A stretch of DNA of 64,000 nucleotides from Nitrospinaceae bacterium. Its GTDB lineage: Bacteria > Nitrospinota > Nitrospinia > Nitrospinales > VA-1. The position numbers were made by a program, and so were the translations under genes. The stretch covers positions 1 to 64,000 of the forward strand of contig JAJDAZ010000015.1 of assembly GCA_029261595.1 (NCBI GenBank), read 5' to 3'. This document shows, piece by piece, positions 44,678 to 53,266 of this stretch (its first letter is position 1; each line of letters begins with the position of its first letter). Under the pieces are notes generated by a model. The model was not told the DNA's origin. It saw only the letters and a list, made by a program, of their open reading frames with translations, and searched no databases.

Positions 44678-44968
44678 CGCAACCCTGCCCTTAGGCCAAA
44701 ACCTTCAATATAAAATAAGAAGGATATGCGTTTTTTTTGGGTGTGATTGTCATTGAGAGTGGAATTTGGGCTTAAATTTTTACTTTTTGATTTTAGGCAA
44801 GTGTCCTAAGGAGGAAATTTCAATCCTAGTTTCATCATACTTTTGATCAGGGGGCTGGAGACCTAATTCGAAGGTCCTGCATATAAACATATTTACTTAC
44901 CATACGCACCAAGCATGTAAAGGACCATTCATGCAAATTTGGCATTCAATCTAAACTAACTATCCCAT
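44678..44968. other. Intergenic stretch, no gene seen
   Basis: AT-rich stretch of about 290 bases between the HTH gene and the CHASE8-like kinase. No frame with coding character and no clear terminator. The first 12 bases after the HTH start region (about 44678-44690) match the corresponding position beside the paralog at 56385-56390, then similarity stops. Confidence 0.4.
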
Positions 44969-46513
44969 TTAGGTGTCAAACCCAGTCATATTCTCCAAAC
45001 ATTTTTCCGATGGAAATATTGATGACTCTTTCTCCCTTTTTTGGATTTCTGGCAATGTTATTCTAAAAGTAGAACCTTTCTGTGGAACACTGGATGCGCT
45101 AATATTTCCCCCATGACGATTAGCTATCTTTCTGCAAATAGTTAAACCCATCCCGCTCCCCTCATATTCATTTTTCCCATGTAATCGCTCAAAAGGTTTA
45201 AATATCCGTTCAAGATATTCACTGTCAATACCAATTCCATTATCTTTGACAACAATTTCCCACAAACCATTCCCTATTGAACAAGCATTAATTTGAATAA
45301 CTGGAGGATCATTTTCCTTTTTATATTTTATGGCATTCCCAATTAAGTTTTGAAATAACTGGTGTATTTGAAACGAATCAACTTCAAGAGTGGGCAAGCT
45401 ATCGCAACTGATTTGAGCTTGAGATTCAGTTATTTGGAATTCTAGGCTCTCCATTGCATCAGAAAAAATATTATTGAGATCCTCTCTTTTAAAAGGATTA
45501 GCTTTTGATTCTATTTTTGAATACTCCAATAAATCATTGATAAATTTCTTCATTCTCTCAGAGGCTTTTTGCATACGCTCTATATAATCATTCCCTCTTT
45601 CATTAGTTTCAGGGAATTCTTTGGCAATTCGATCTCCAAAGGTAATGATTTTTCGTAAAGGTTCCTGTAAGTCATGAGAAGCAATTGCTGCAAATTCCTG
45701 TAATTCCTGATTGCTTCGTTTTAATTCCTTTGCGTAAGTTTTCAAACTATCTTCAGCACGATTGCGCTGTTCTATTTCTTTTTTTAAAAAAGAATTTTTA
45801 ACAGTTAGTTCTATTTCCCTCTTTTCTATTTGAGAAATCATTTGGTTAAAACCATAATATAAGTCCCCAATTTCATCCTTATTTTGATAGTCCACTCTTA
45901 TTGAATAGTCACTACTATTTGAAATCGCCTTTACGGTTTTGGCCAGGGTTTGGATGGGTTTAGAAAGAAATTTTTGCAATACAAAGGATAAAATTATTGC
46001 TACGCCAAAGGTAGAAAATAGAATCATTCCCACCATAAAAAGGTAATTGTTTACGTAAATATTGTATTCTCTTAAATCTGCGGAAAGATAAATTTCTCCT
46101 ATCCTTTTATCCTTCAAGAAAATTGGTTGTTTTAGCTCAATGATCCCATTTTTAATGATATGGAAAGTATCTTTTTTAACCTGGGGTTTTTGAAGGCTTA
46201 TATCTCCATTTTCGTAAGTTACAAAAATATCTCCTTTGGAATTATATATAGCAGCATATTGAATTTGAGAGTCTTCCTTTAGAGAAGATAGGATTTCAGT
46301 GGCCCTTTCCTGATCATTGAAATAAATAGCTGCTCTACTGCTTGCACCAACCGTTCCTGCCAACACTGTCAGATTTTTTAGTAAATTTTCCTTAAAACCC
46401 CTTAAATCGTTATAAATAAAAAATGCTGAAGAAATCACTAAAGTGGCGAATGATATAAATAAGAGGAGAATAATTAATTTCAACTTTACTGGAAGAGCTC
46501 CAAATAATTTCAT
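44969..46513 (-). CDS. Sensor histidine kinase with CHASE8-like periplasmic domain, YfiN-type input
   Basis: A 514-residue membrane kinase. TM1 (about residues 11-31) and TM2 (about 150-172) enclose a periplasmic domain with LAGTVGASSRAAIYFNDQ and IYNSKGDIFVTY, the pattern of CHASE8 domains found in YfiN/TpbB. HAMP (about 172-225), a coiled coil and HisKA with AAIASHDLQEPLRK follow, then HATPase (NLIGNAIKYK, DNGIGIDSEY, GSGMGLTICRKI). In YfiN the output is a diguanylate cyclase; here it is a kinase. The ATG at 46513 follows the YfiR-like stop by one base, so both are coupled. Confidence 0.88.
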   Translation of the reverse strand: MKLFGALPVKLKLIILLLFISFATLVISSAFFIYNDLRGFKENLLKNLTVLAGTVGASSRAAIYFNDQERATEILSSLKEDSQIQYAAIYNSKGDIFVTYENGDISLQKPQVKKDTFHIIKNGIIELKQPIFLKDKRIGEIYLSADLREYNIYVNNYLFMVGMILFSTFGVAIILSFVLQKFLSKPIQTLAKTVKAISNSSDYSIRVDYQNKDEIGDLYYGFNQMISQIEKREIELTVKNSFLKKEIEQRNRAEDSLKTYAKELKRSNQELQEFAAIASHDLQEPLRKIITFGDRIAKEFPETNERGNDYIERMQKASERMKKFINDLLEYSKIESKANPFKREDLNNIFSDAMESLEFQITESQAQISCDSLPTLEVDSFQIHQLFQNLIGNAIKYKKENDPPVIQINACSIGNGLWEIVVKDNGIGIDSEYLERIFKPFERLHGKNEYEGSGMGLTICRKIANRHGGNISASSVPQKGSTFRITLPEIQKREKESSIFPSEKCLENMTGFDT

Positions 46514-46514
46514 A

Positions 46515-47087
46515 TTAATCAATCCTTACAACATTTATAGCAAGCTTGAGAAGCTCTGAACTTACCTTTATCCCAGAACGCTCAAAAGCGGATAAGTTTA
46601 TTTCAAAACGGATTTTGTTATTAACCTTACGAAAATTAATTGCTACCAAGGAATGTGATATTTTTTCGCTACTTGTAACAACGAGAACTGGAGAACTTTT
46701 TATTTCACTGTATATGTTGTCAATATCGTCAGTCTCAATAGCACTTAAAAACAAAAAATGACAACTTTTAAACTCTAAAATTGGGACGGAACGCCTAATC
46801 AGTATTTCCCTTCTCAATATGTCGTTATCATTGACATAATCGAAGATATCTCCAAACCTGTCCTCCCCATGGAGGCATATATTAAGAGGTTCTTCTGAAG
46901 AAAGAGAACTATAATATTCTGGCCATTGAATAAATTCGGAAAATTTTAGTAGAAAACCAGCTTTTATTGTGGACTCGCGGCCCATGTCTTCTTCGGCGAA
47001 GACAGAATTAGAAATGTAAAAAAATTGACATGCCAAGAATGAAAGAAAGAAGAAATAAACATGAATTTTAGGAGAGGTTTTAAGCAT
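46515..47087 (-). CDS. YfiR-like periplasmic protein (DUF4154)
   Basis: A 190-residue secreted protein with a signal peptide (about residues 1-31). The YfiR family landmarks are visible: KAGFLLKFSEFIQWP (about 42-56), NICLHGEDRFG (about 69-79), HFLFLS, and the C-terminal FEINLSAFERSGIKVSSELLKLA. YfiR binds the periplasmic domain of YfiN and holds it inactive. The adjacent CHASE8-like kinase is therefore the likely partner: a YfiR-kinase pair in place of YfiR-cyclase. Two Cys are present outside the signal peptide (Cys71 and Cys108 region), which in YfiR serve redox control. Confidence 0.85.
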   Translation of the reverse strand: MLKTSPKIHVYFFFLSFLACQFFYISNSVFAEEDMGRESTIKAGFLLKFSEFIQWPEYYSSLSSEEPLNICLHGEDRFGDIFDYVNDNDILRREILIRRSVPILEFKSCHFLFLSAIETDDIDNIYSEIKSSPVLVVTSSEKISHSLVAINFRKVNNKIRFEINLSAFERSGIKVSSELLKLAINVVRID

Positions 47088-47205
47088 GGGGAGACAATTC
47101 TTGAGGAAATATTAATGTGAGAAGTGTATCTAAATTTTCATTAATCCTATCCTCCAACAAAAATTTAATCTAACAATATTATAACATAAATGGCTCGGAT
47201 ACTTT

Positions 47206-48072
47206 TTAAAAACTAGCCGATGGAAAATAGATTCCCTTGGGTTCATGATATTCCTCCATCGACATTAAGGTAAAAGGCTTGTAAATCCGAAAGCTTTCTT
47301 TCAAGCACCATCGAAAAAGGTTTTCATGACGAACTGGCAAAAGAAAAGAAAGTGGTTCAGATGTTAGTTTTCCAATGCCCAAGATAAGCGCTTTCATATC
47401 ATCTTCTGTCTTTGCAACGCAGTGGTTGGTCATCCACATAGTCATTGATGAGGAATAAGCTTTTAAGCAGTTTCCATGAAAATAAACAAATGGGGAAGTA
47501 GATTTAACCGCATTTTCAACATCCTGAGTTCGTTCAAACCCACAAACTTCTAAACAAGCCTTTGTGCACAGCTCCACATCTTCGATAGAAAGGGGTTGAA
47601 CCTCCATGCCATTATGGATAATCGAGGTTTTTGGCCTTCCCTTTATTAGGACCAGAGAGTCTTTAATATCAAACCCTAATGATGTGTAAAGAGAAATGGA
47701 AACTATATTTAGAGTTTCCTGAATTAGGCGAATTCCTGTGGAACCTTTAGCCCTATCCAAAACTTTTTCCATCAGTTGACGTCCAATTCCCCGGCTTTGA
47801 AAATCAGGAGCAACGCTGGTAGGGCCGATACTGCGTATTGGATGGCTCTCATGCAAAAAGTTGCACCCAACCACAGATCCGTTAATTTCAGCCACGATGC
47901 TGAAAACCGAACTATCCCTTATGAACAGGCTGGCAAGCTGGGTGGTTGTTCTTGGCGAAGGAAAATCACAAGGGGAATTGTGTTGTTCAGAAACTTCTTT
48001 GAAGCTCTCAAAAATAATGCGACCACAGACTTCAACATCCGCAGGAATAGCGAGACGAATGTGGACTTTCAT
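47206..48072 (-). CDS. GNAT-family N-acetyltransferase, two-domain
   Basis: A 288-residue enzyme with an N-terminal GNAT domain: SVVGCNFLHES, APDFQSRGIGRQLMEKVLD (acetyl-CoA motif A, about residues 85-103). The C-terminal half (about 155-280) is a second, degenerate GNAT-like domain as in other double-domain members. It acetylates an unknown amine. It sits between the TonB-dependent receptor (52 bases) and the YfiR-like gene on one strand. Beside the RiPP cluster a role in tailoring or self-protection is possible, but the gene could also be unrelated. Confidence 0.8.
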   Translation of the reverse strand: MKVHIRLAIPADVEVCGRIIFESFKEVSEQHNSPCDFPSPRTTTQLASLFIRDSSVFSIVAEINGSVVGCNFLHESHPIRSIGPTSVAPDFQSRGIGRQLMEKVLDRAKGSTGIRLIQETLNIVSISLYTSLGFDIKDSLVLIKGRPKTSIIHNGMEVQPLSIEDVELCTKACLEVCGFERTQDVENAVKSTSPFVYFHGNCLKAYSSSMTMWMTNHCVAKTEDDMKALILGIGKLTSEPLSFLLPVRHENLFRWCLKESFRIYKPFTLMSMEEYHEPKGIYFPSASF

Positions 48073-48124
48073 TTTGTTATTTGAGAAAAAATAATTTTCA
48101 GGCTATTCATCAGTTATGTTGCAA

Positions 48125-50182
48125 TTAAAATTTGATTGTAGCTTTGCAATAAAAACTTCTCTCAGTTTCAGTTGCTTCTTCCAATAGTTCGGAAAGCTCT
48201 AGATGGCTATCATCCAATATATTTTGGCCGACAAGGGACAGTTCAATATTCTTAGTGGGTTTCCAACCTAAACGCAAGTCAACCCGGCTGTAGCTTGGTA
48301 TTTTGAGGGTTGAGTTTTCACTCACATAATTAAATATAGTATCAAATTCAAGTTTATAAGGTAAATTCAGGTAGGAGCGCACATTAAATACATGCTCAGG
48401 TTCGCCTTCCGCATCAAGATCCCCTTCTCCTGTTGGAAGTAATATACCACTGTCTGTAGAACGTAAATCTATTCTTCTGAAGGTATAGCTTCCCGAAAGG
48501 CGCCAGTGTGTCAAGGGTTGCCATTGAGCGCTTAACTCTGCACCAAGCACTTCCCCTTCTAAAACATTGTCATTGAAGGTTTCCAGTACTAGGTGCGCGG
48601 GGGTGGGAGTAGCCTCAAAAAAAATCGACCCTGTGTTGACATTTTCAATCAAGTTATCGTAATCAAAGTAATAGCCTGTTACATCAAAGCTTAACTGAGT
48701 GTTTGGGTGAAACCGGTACCCCGCTTCATAAGCTATCAATTCCTCCGCATCTGTTCTTCCATCATTTTTTTCTCTTATCAATAACGGTGGAGTGCCAGGG
48801 ATTAATATGCGATTTACTGAAAACTCTTCTTCAATAATGCTGGGAATCCTTGTAGCACGAGATACTGCTACCCAAAAAGTGTGGTTTGGATTCGGAGTCC
48901 AGGTTGTCCGAACATTTGGTTGGACTTCAAAACCCGAAAATTCGTTATGCTCAAATTTGGACCCAATGATTACATTCCAGGTATTTGGAATGAGCGTAAT
49001 TTCATCATGTATAAAAAAACTAAATAAGCTGGTCCCTCGATTTGGCAATCGAGTAATATTCGTTTCCTCAAAATCGAAAAAAGAGTATCGATAGTTCATT
49101 CCCCATAAAAAATTTTGTTTTTCACCAATTAAAAAATTGTGCTGAAAATCCAAATCGACTTGATCGACAATATTTTGAAAGGGCAAAGCTGATTTTCGCT
49201 CCAATCGATCATAATAAGCTTGGAATTGGAAAGAAGATGAATCGTCTAATTTTCGAGTCCAACGTGAGAGGAAATTGGTACCCTTTTGGGTGACTTCTCC
49301 TTTAAAGGGGCTCGACCCAGCAGTTAAGGAAACAAACCTGCTGGTAAAATCCAACCCAGCGTCCAGATTATAGTAATCTCCCTGCATCGTAAGATTGTCG
49401 CTTGGATTTATCTGCCAATCCGATCTAAATCCTCCCTGCCCCATTTGTTTATCGTCGATGGCCCTCGACCCAGCGATTTTTTTACCCTCATCCCGATCCC
49501 GGTATTTCCCATAGACTCTGTAGGAGAAGTCATCACCAATTTTTCCGCCATATCGAAGGGTGGCAAACCCGTTTTCCTCGGTGCCACTGCCCCCAGAGAG
49601 CAAGACACCCTGAGTTTCTGGGGCCTTCTTGGTTATAATATTGATCACTCCTGCGACAGCATTGGAACCCCATAGAGAGGCGCCGGGTCCTCGAATCACC
49701 TCGATTCTATCAATATCCTCCAATACTGTGTCCTGGCCAATCCAGAAAACCCCGGAAGCGGAGGGACTGTACACGGTTCTTCCATCCATCAGTACAAGCA
49801 GTTTGTCTGACCCCAATCTCCGGTTAAATCCTCTTATTGAAATTGCATACCGGTTTTGATTTATTTTAGATACCTGCATGCCAGGAACAATACGCAAGGC
49901 TTCCATTATGTTGACGGCACCTGTCCGGCGAATATCTTCCTGTGTGACAACATAAACGGCGGAAGCCGTCTCGTGTAGTAATTGGGGTCTTTTACTGACA
50001 GATGTAACCACGACATCTGTTTGCATCAACTCTTTAATATCCTTACTTAGGATCTCAAGCTGCTCTTCAGATAAGCCCACCGTATTATTTGAAAATACGT
50101 TTTGGGAAAATATGAAGTCAAAACAAAGCCAAAAAATAAAAATTGAAAAAAATATTTTTAAGGAAAAGTTTCCTGATTTCAT
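48125..50182 (-). CDS. TonB-dependent outer-membrane receptor
   Basis: A ~685-residue receptor importing a ligand across the outer membrane with TonB energy. A signal peptide (about residues 1-31) is followed by a TonB-box-like DVVVTSVSKRP (about 53-63), the plug domain with RIVPGMQVSKI, LVLMDGRTVYSP, IEVIRGPGASLWGSNAVAGVI and NIITKK, then the beta-barrel ending in an aromatic residue (IKF). It belongs to the group of vitamin B12-, catecholate- or thiopeptide-like receptors by plug sequence, but the ligand cannot be deduced. I chose the ATG beginning the signal peptide. It is divergent from the RiPP precursor with 343 bases between. Confidence 0.92.
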   Translation of the reverse strand: MKSGNFSLKIFFSIFIFWLCFDFIFSQNVFSNNTVGLSEEQLEILSKDIKELMQTDVVVTSVSKRPQLLHETASAVYVVTQEDIRRTGAVNIMEALRIVPGMQVSKINQNRYAISIRGFNRRLGSDKLLVLMDGRTVYSPSASGVFWIGQDTVLEDIDRIEVIRGPGASLWGSNAVAGVINIITKKAPETQGVLLSGGSGTEENGFATLRYGGKIGDDFSYRVYGKYRDRDEGKKIAGSRAIDDKQMGQGGFRSDWQINPSDNLTMQGDYYNLDAGLDFTSRFVSLTAGSSPFKGEVTQKGTNFLSRWTRKLDDSSSFQFQAYYDRLERKSALPFQNIVDQVDLDFQHNFLIGEKQNFLWGMNYRYSFFDFEETNITRLPNRGTSLFSFFIHDEITLIPNTWNVIIGSKFEHNEFSGFEVQPNVRTTWTPNPNHTFWVAVSRATRIPSIIEEEFSVNRILIPGTPPLLIREKNDGRTDAEELIAYEAGYRFHPNTQLSFDVTGYYFDYDNLIENVNTGSIFFEATPTPAHLVLETFNDNVLEGEVLGAELSAQWQPLTHWRLSGSYTFRRIDLRSTDSGILLPTGEGDLDAEGEPEHVFNVRSYLNLPYKLEFDTIFNYVSENSTLKIPSYSRVDLRLGWKPTKNIELSLVGQNILDDSHLELSELLEEATETERSFYCKATIKF

Positions 50183-50525
50183 TATTGGGTTTCTAAAAAA
50201 ATTTATTTCAACAGAAAAGCAGAATATTCGCTGAAGGATATAACGGGGAAAATTTTTACGCAAATAATACTAAAATTCGGGATACCGAATTAAAAAATTT
50301 CTAAGTTATTAAAATAATTAAACCTAAAAGAGAATTATAGAACTACCAATAAAATCCCGATGCCAAACTAATTCCACCAAAAAATTCGCCCAACAGAACC
50401 TATTATAAAACAATGTGTTATATAGAAATTCCGAACTATTTTTCAATAGACAGCCCCTATTTTCCTGTGCTATAGGCAAGGGTATAACGATCCTAATTTA
50501 TGAACATTTAAGGAGGAGAATTACC
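50183..50525. promoter_or_regulatory. Divergent control region between receptor and RiPP precursor genes
   Basis: AT-rich stretch of 343 bases with no gene. A weak plus-strand promoter can be proposed: TATAAC (50483-50488) preceded at 17 bases by TTTTCC. The last bases, AAGGAGGAG, form a very strong ribosome site 7 bases before the precursor ATG. A common regulator for both directions is plausible, but no obvious operator was seen. Confidence 0.35.
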
Positions 50526-50738
50526 ATGGCACATACAGAACTCCAGGATGTAATCGAACAACTATCCACCAACGAGGAATTCAGAAATTCTTTAGTTTCC
50601 ACATCTGAAAGAATTCAGCCGACCTACGGATTGACTGAAGATGGAATGATGGCCATTAAATCTATTGATGCCATCGGAATTGAAAAAGAGGAACTTCGAC
50701 CTGTAGCATATTGCTGCACCTGTGCATCCCCTGAATAA
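50526..50738 (+). CDS. RiPP precursor peptide, azole-forming (TOMM-like)
   Basis: A 70-residue precursor. The leader (about residues 1-57) holds LQDVIEQLSTNEEFRNSLV and YGLTEDGMMAIK, a pattern like the EFR...L..YxLT.E leader of other YcaO-linked precursors. The C-terminal core (about 60-70) reads VAYCCTCASPE: three Cys, one Thr and one Ser as potential thiazole and oxazole sites. The start has a near-perfect ribosome site (AAGGAGGAG). Three biosynthetic genes follow on the same strand. I see no leader-peptide protease. The exact cleavage site is unknown. The product would be a small heterocycle-rich peptide. Confidence 0.85.
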   Translation: MAHTELQDVIEQLSTNEEFRNSLVSTSERIQPTYGLTEDGMMAIKSIDAIGIEKEELRPVAYCCTCASPE

Positions 50739-50821
50739 TTTGAACTCAGCATGAGGTTATTGGTAAAGACTGTTTTCATGAGAATAAATTTTAAGTTTTC
50801 CAATGGGGCAAGGAGTTAAAG

Positions 50822-51883
50822 ATGGTAGCGGCAGTTAAGTATGTATCAATTTCCTTACCCCAGAAACCTCGGTTAGCGCCTTGGGTCACTTTTGTGGCCC
50901 TTGGTGAAAACCGCCTGCAACTGCGGGGGGCCGAGTTTACTTATACGCTAAACCATGAGTTATTTATCGAAGTATTAGATGTCATTCGCCCCCTGTTGAA
51001 TGGCGATCATAGTGTAGAAGAAATCGCCTCTTCGGGCGGGCAGACTTACCTGCCAACAACCATTACCTTCCTCCTAAAGATGTTGCGCGCCAACGGTCTT
51101 TTACAGGAAGGAAATGTTCCCCCTCCCACTCCTCTTAAATCAGAGGACCTGATCAGGCATGAAAATCTCATTCAGTTTTTATCTCATTATGTGTCAAACC
51201 CTGTTGGATCATTAGTTCTATTGAAGGAGGCAAAAGTTGCGGTTATAGGTTCCAATTCCTTAAAAACCCGCATTCAAAATTCTTTATATGACAATGGAAT
51301 TGATCCTTCTCTAAATATTCAGGATGATATAGATATCCCATCAAGTGGCATTGATTCGAGATTAACCGATTCAATTAAAAATTTAGATTATCTGGTGGTC
51401 TGCCAGGAAACTCTAGACCCAGGATTTTTTAGAAAAATTAACTCCATATGCCTTGAGAATGGCGTCCGTTGGATTCGAGTGTCCATGGAAGGAACTTCCG
51501 CCTATTTAGGCCCTACAGTAATTCCCCAGCAGTCAGCGTGTTTTATTTGCTATGAAAGAAGAATTGATTCAAATATCTCGGAGTTAGAAAATCATATCGC
51601 TTACAAAAGCCAATTGGAACGATCCCAAATTCCTGGTAACGAAGGACTGCTTCCGGGTTTAATTTCAGTTATTGCCGGCCAGGTTGCACTAGAAGTGGTG
51701 CGTTTAATTACAGGGTTTGCTCCGCCAAAGACTATCGGTCGCTTTTATGAGTTTAATGCCACCTCACCCACCGTCGTTGGACATGAGGTTCTCCGGGTCC
51801 CGCGTTGTCCCGCGTGCATTTCCAAGAATCCAAAAATGGAAGCCTGGGACAGCACTTTTTCTCTTTCCAAAAAAGTATCTTGA
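50822..51883 (+). CDS. TOMM leader-binding protein: RRE plus E1/ThiF-like domain
   Basis: A 353-residue protein that delivers the precursor to the cyclodehydratase. Residues ~40-100 form a winged-helix RRE (RPLLNGDHSVEEIASSGG, LLKMLRANGLLQEG). The rest is a degenerate E1/ThiF-like domain, with zinc pairs CFIC (about 240-243) and CPAC near the end. No intact ATP-binding GxGxxG is seen, as usual for this family. GGCAAGGAG lies 6 bases before the ATG. The stop (TGA) overlaps the TTG start of the YcaO gene, coupling their translation. Confidence 0.85.
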   Translation: MVAAVKYVSISLPQKPRLAPWVTFVALGENRLQLRGAEFTYTLNHELFIEVLDVIRPLLNGDHSVEEIASSGGQTYLPTTITFLLKMLRANGLLQEGNVPPPTPLKSEDLIRHENLIQFLSHYVSNPVGSLVLLKEAKVAVIGSNSLKTRIQNSLYDNGIDPSLNIQDDIDIPSSGIDSRLTDSIKNLDYLVVCQETLDPGFFRKINSICLENGVRWIRVSMEGTSAYLGPTVIPQQSACFICYERRIDSNISELENHIAYKSQLERSQIPGNEGLLPGLISVIAGQVALEVVRLITGFAPPKTIGRFYEFNATSPTVVGHEVLRVPRCPACISKNPKMEAWDSTFSLSKKVS

Positions 51884-53247
51884 AAAATTCACCCATTTCC
51901 CTATCCACCCTAAAGAATGGGCCGGAGACTCCACTGTCTGAATGTCTTAAACGAGCTGAAAGGGTAGTGAGTGATCGGGTGGGAATTATTTCAAAAGTTG
52001 ACTTTGAAGAACTTGTCCCCGGTGAACCCGAAGTTTACTTTGCCCATAGCGAACCGGCCAACGTTTCTGTTTTGTGTGGACAAAAAGCATTGAACCATGG
52101 CGATGCAGCATCCATCAACTCAGACCGAGCGATAATGAAAGCGGTTGGAGAAAGTATCGAACGTTATTGCTCCGGTCAATATGATATAAGCGACTTGGTG
52201 CTATCCTCCTATGAGGAGATTGAAGTTGATGCTGTAGATCCTCAAACTTTTGCCCTTTACAGTGAAGAACAATATTCTCAAGAAAATTTTCCTTTTCCCC
52301 CTTTAACTCACCAAACACCTCTTCAATGGGCCAAGGGCCATTGCCTTAAAAGTGACAAACCTCTCTGGGTTCCAGCAGCTTTTGTTTATGTCCCTTACTT
52401 ATTTGATGACCCTAAGGAGGCTCCTTATTTTACCCCCATCTCAACTGGCCTTGCTTGTGGCCCTGATATTTCGTGGGCGTTGTACAAGAGTATCCTGGAA
52501 GCCATTGAGCGGGATACATTCATGATTACCTGGAAAAATCAACTGAGTCAACCTCGCCTGGATCCTTGGAGTTCAAATGATCCGTTTGTGCATCAACTAC
52601 TGGAAGCCTTGCAATATGTTTCTTTAGATTGTGAAGTCTTTTATTTAACCTCAGACATTAAAGTACCCGTTATTATTGTGATCCTGAAAAGGAAAGAAGG
52701 AATTCCCTTTACCACAATGGGGATAGGTGCGGACCTTGACCCCAATCGCGCACTGACTCAAGCCTTAGAGGAAGCATATTTGACTTTCCTGGGAATGAGC
52801 CGATATGCCAAATTAAAAAAAGATTTTAAACCAGAACCGGAATTTGAGAATATTAAAACCCCCACCCTACATGCTCTCGCTCACGCTGTCTGCCCAGAAC
52901 TTCGTTCATCCTTAAATTTCCTGACACCTTCTGATACCCCAATTTCAATCGATGATATTCCCAACTTATCCAGTAAAAGTAAGCTCGGCAATGTCCAAAC
53001 ATTGGTGAAAATGCTTGCTGATAAAGGTTTCGATGTCATTAGCTATGATCTAACTACATTGGATATTGATGAAGTGGGGTTCAAGGTAGTTCGCTCCGTA
53101 ATTCCTGGACTGCAACCCCTGGATATAAATCACTCAAGAAGGTACGAGGGCGGGAAACGATTATATGAGGTCCCGGTACAAATGGGGCTTTTAGATAAAC
53201 CCCACTGTGCAAGGGAATTAAATCCCTTTCCTCACCCATTTCCATGA
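51880..53247 (+). CDS. YcaO cyclodehydratase (azoline-forming)
   Basis: A 455-residue YcaO enzyme that activates backbone amides with ATP and cyclises Cys, Ser or Thr. The ATP/Mg motif is present: KAVGESIERYCSGQYD (about residues 88-103), then SILEAIERD and ALEEAYLTFLG. The C-terminus is ...NPFPHPFP, containing the PxPxP motif required in azole-forming members. The start is most likely the TTG overlapping the previous stop (TTGA); a longer frame to 51805 lacks support. It is AT-rich relative to core genes. It forms a complete C/D pair with the preceding gene. Confidence 0.88.
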   Translation: MKNSPISLSTLKNGPETPLSECLKRAERVVSDRVGIISKVDFEELVPGEPEVYFAHSEPANVSVLCGQKALNHGDAASINSDRAIMKAVGESIERYCSGQYDISDLVLSSYEEIEVDAVDPQTFALYSEEQYSQENFPFPPLTHQTPLQWAKGHCLKSDKPLWVPAAFVYVPYLFDDPKEAPYFTPISTGLACGPDISWALYKSILEAIERDTFMITWKNQLSQPRLDPWSSNDPFVHQLLEALQYVSLDCEVFYLTSDIKVPVIIVILKRKEGIPFTTMGIGADLDPNRALTQALEEAYLTFLGMSRYAKLKKDFKPEPEFENIKTPTLHALAHAVCPELRSSLNFLTPSDTPISIDDIPNLSSKSKLGNVQTLVKMLADKGFDVISYDLTTLDIDEVGFKVVRSVIPGLQPLDINHSRRYEGGKRLYEVPVQMGLLDKPHCARELNPFPHPFP

Positions 53248-53266
53248 TTTATGAGGCTTGATTCAA

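Noticed and set aside
50750-50818. 23-codon frame between precursor and leader-binding protein, possible second precursor
   Set aside because: No ribosome site, no Cys or Ser/Thr-rich core, and its end overlaps the ribosome site of the next gene.
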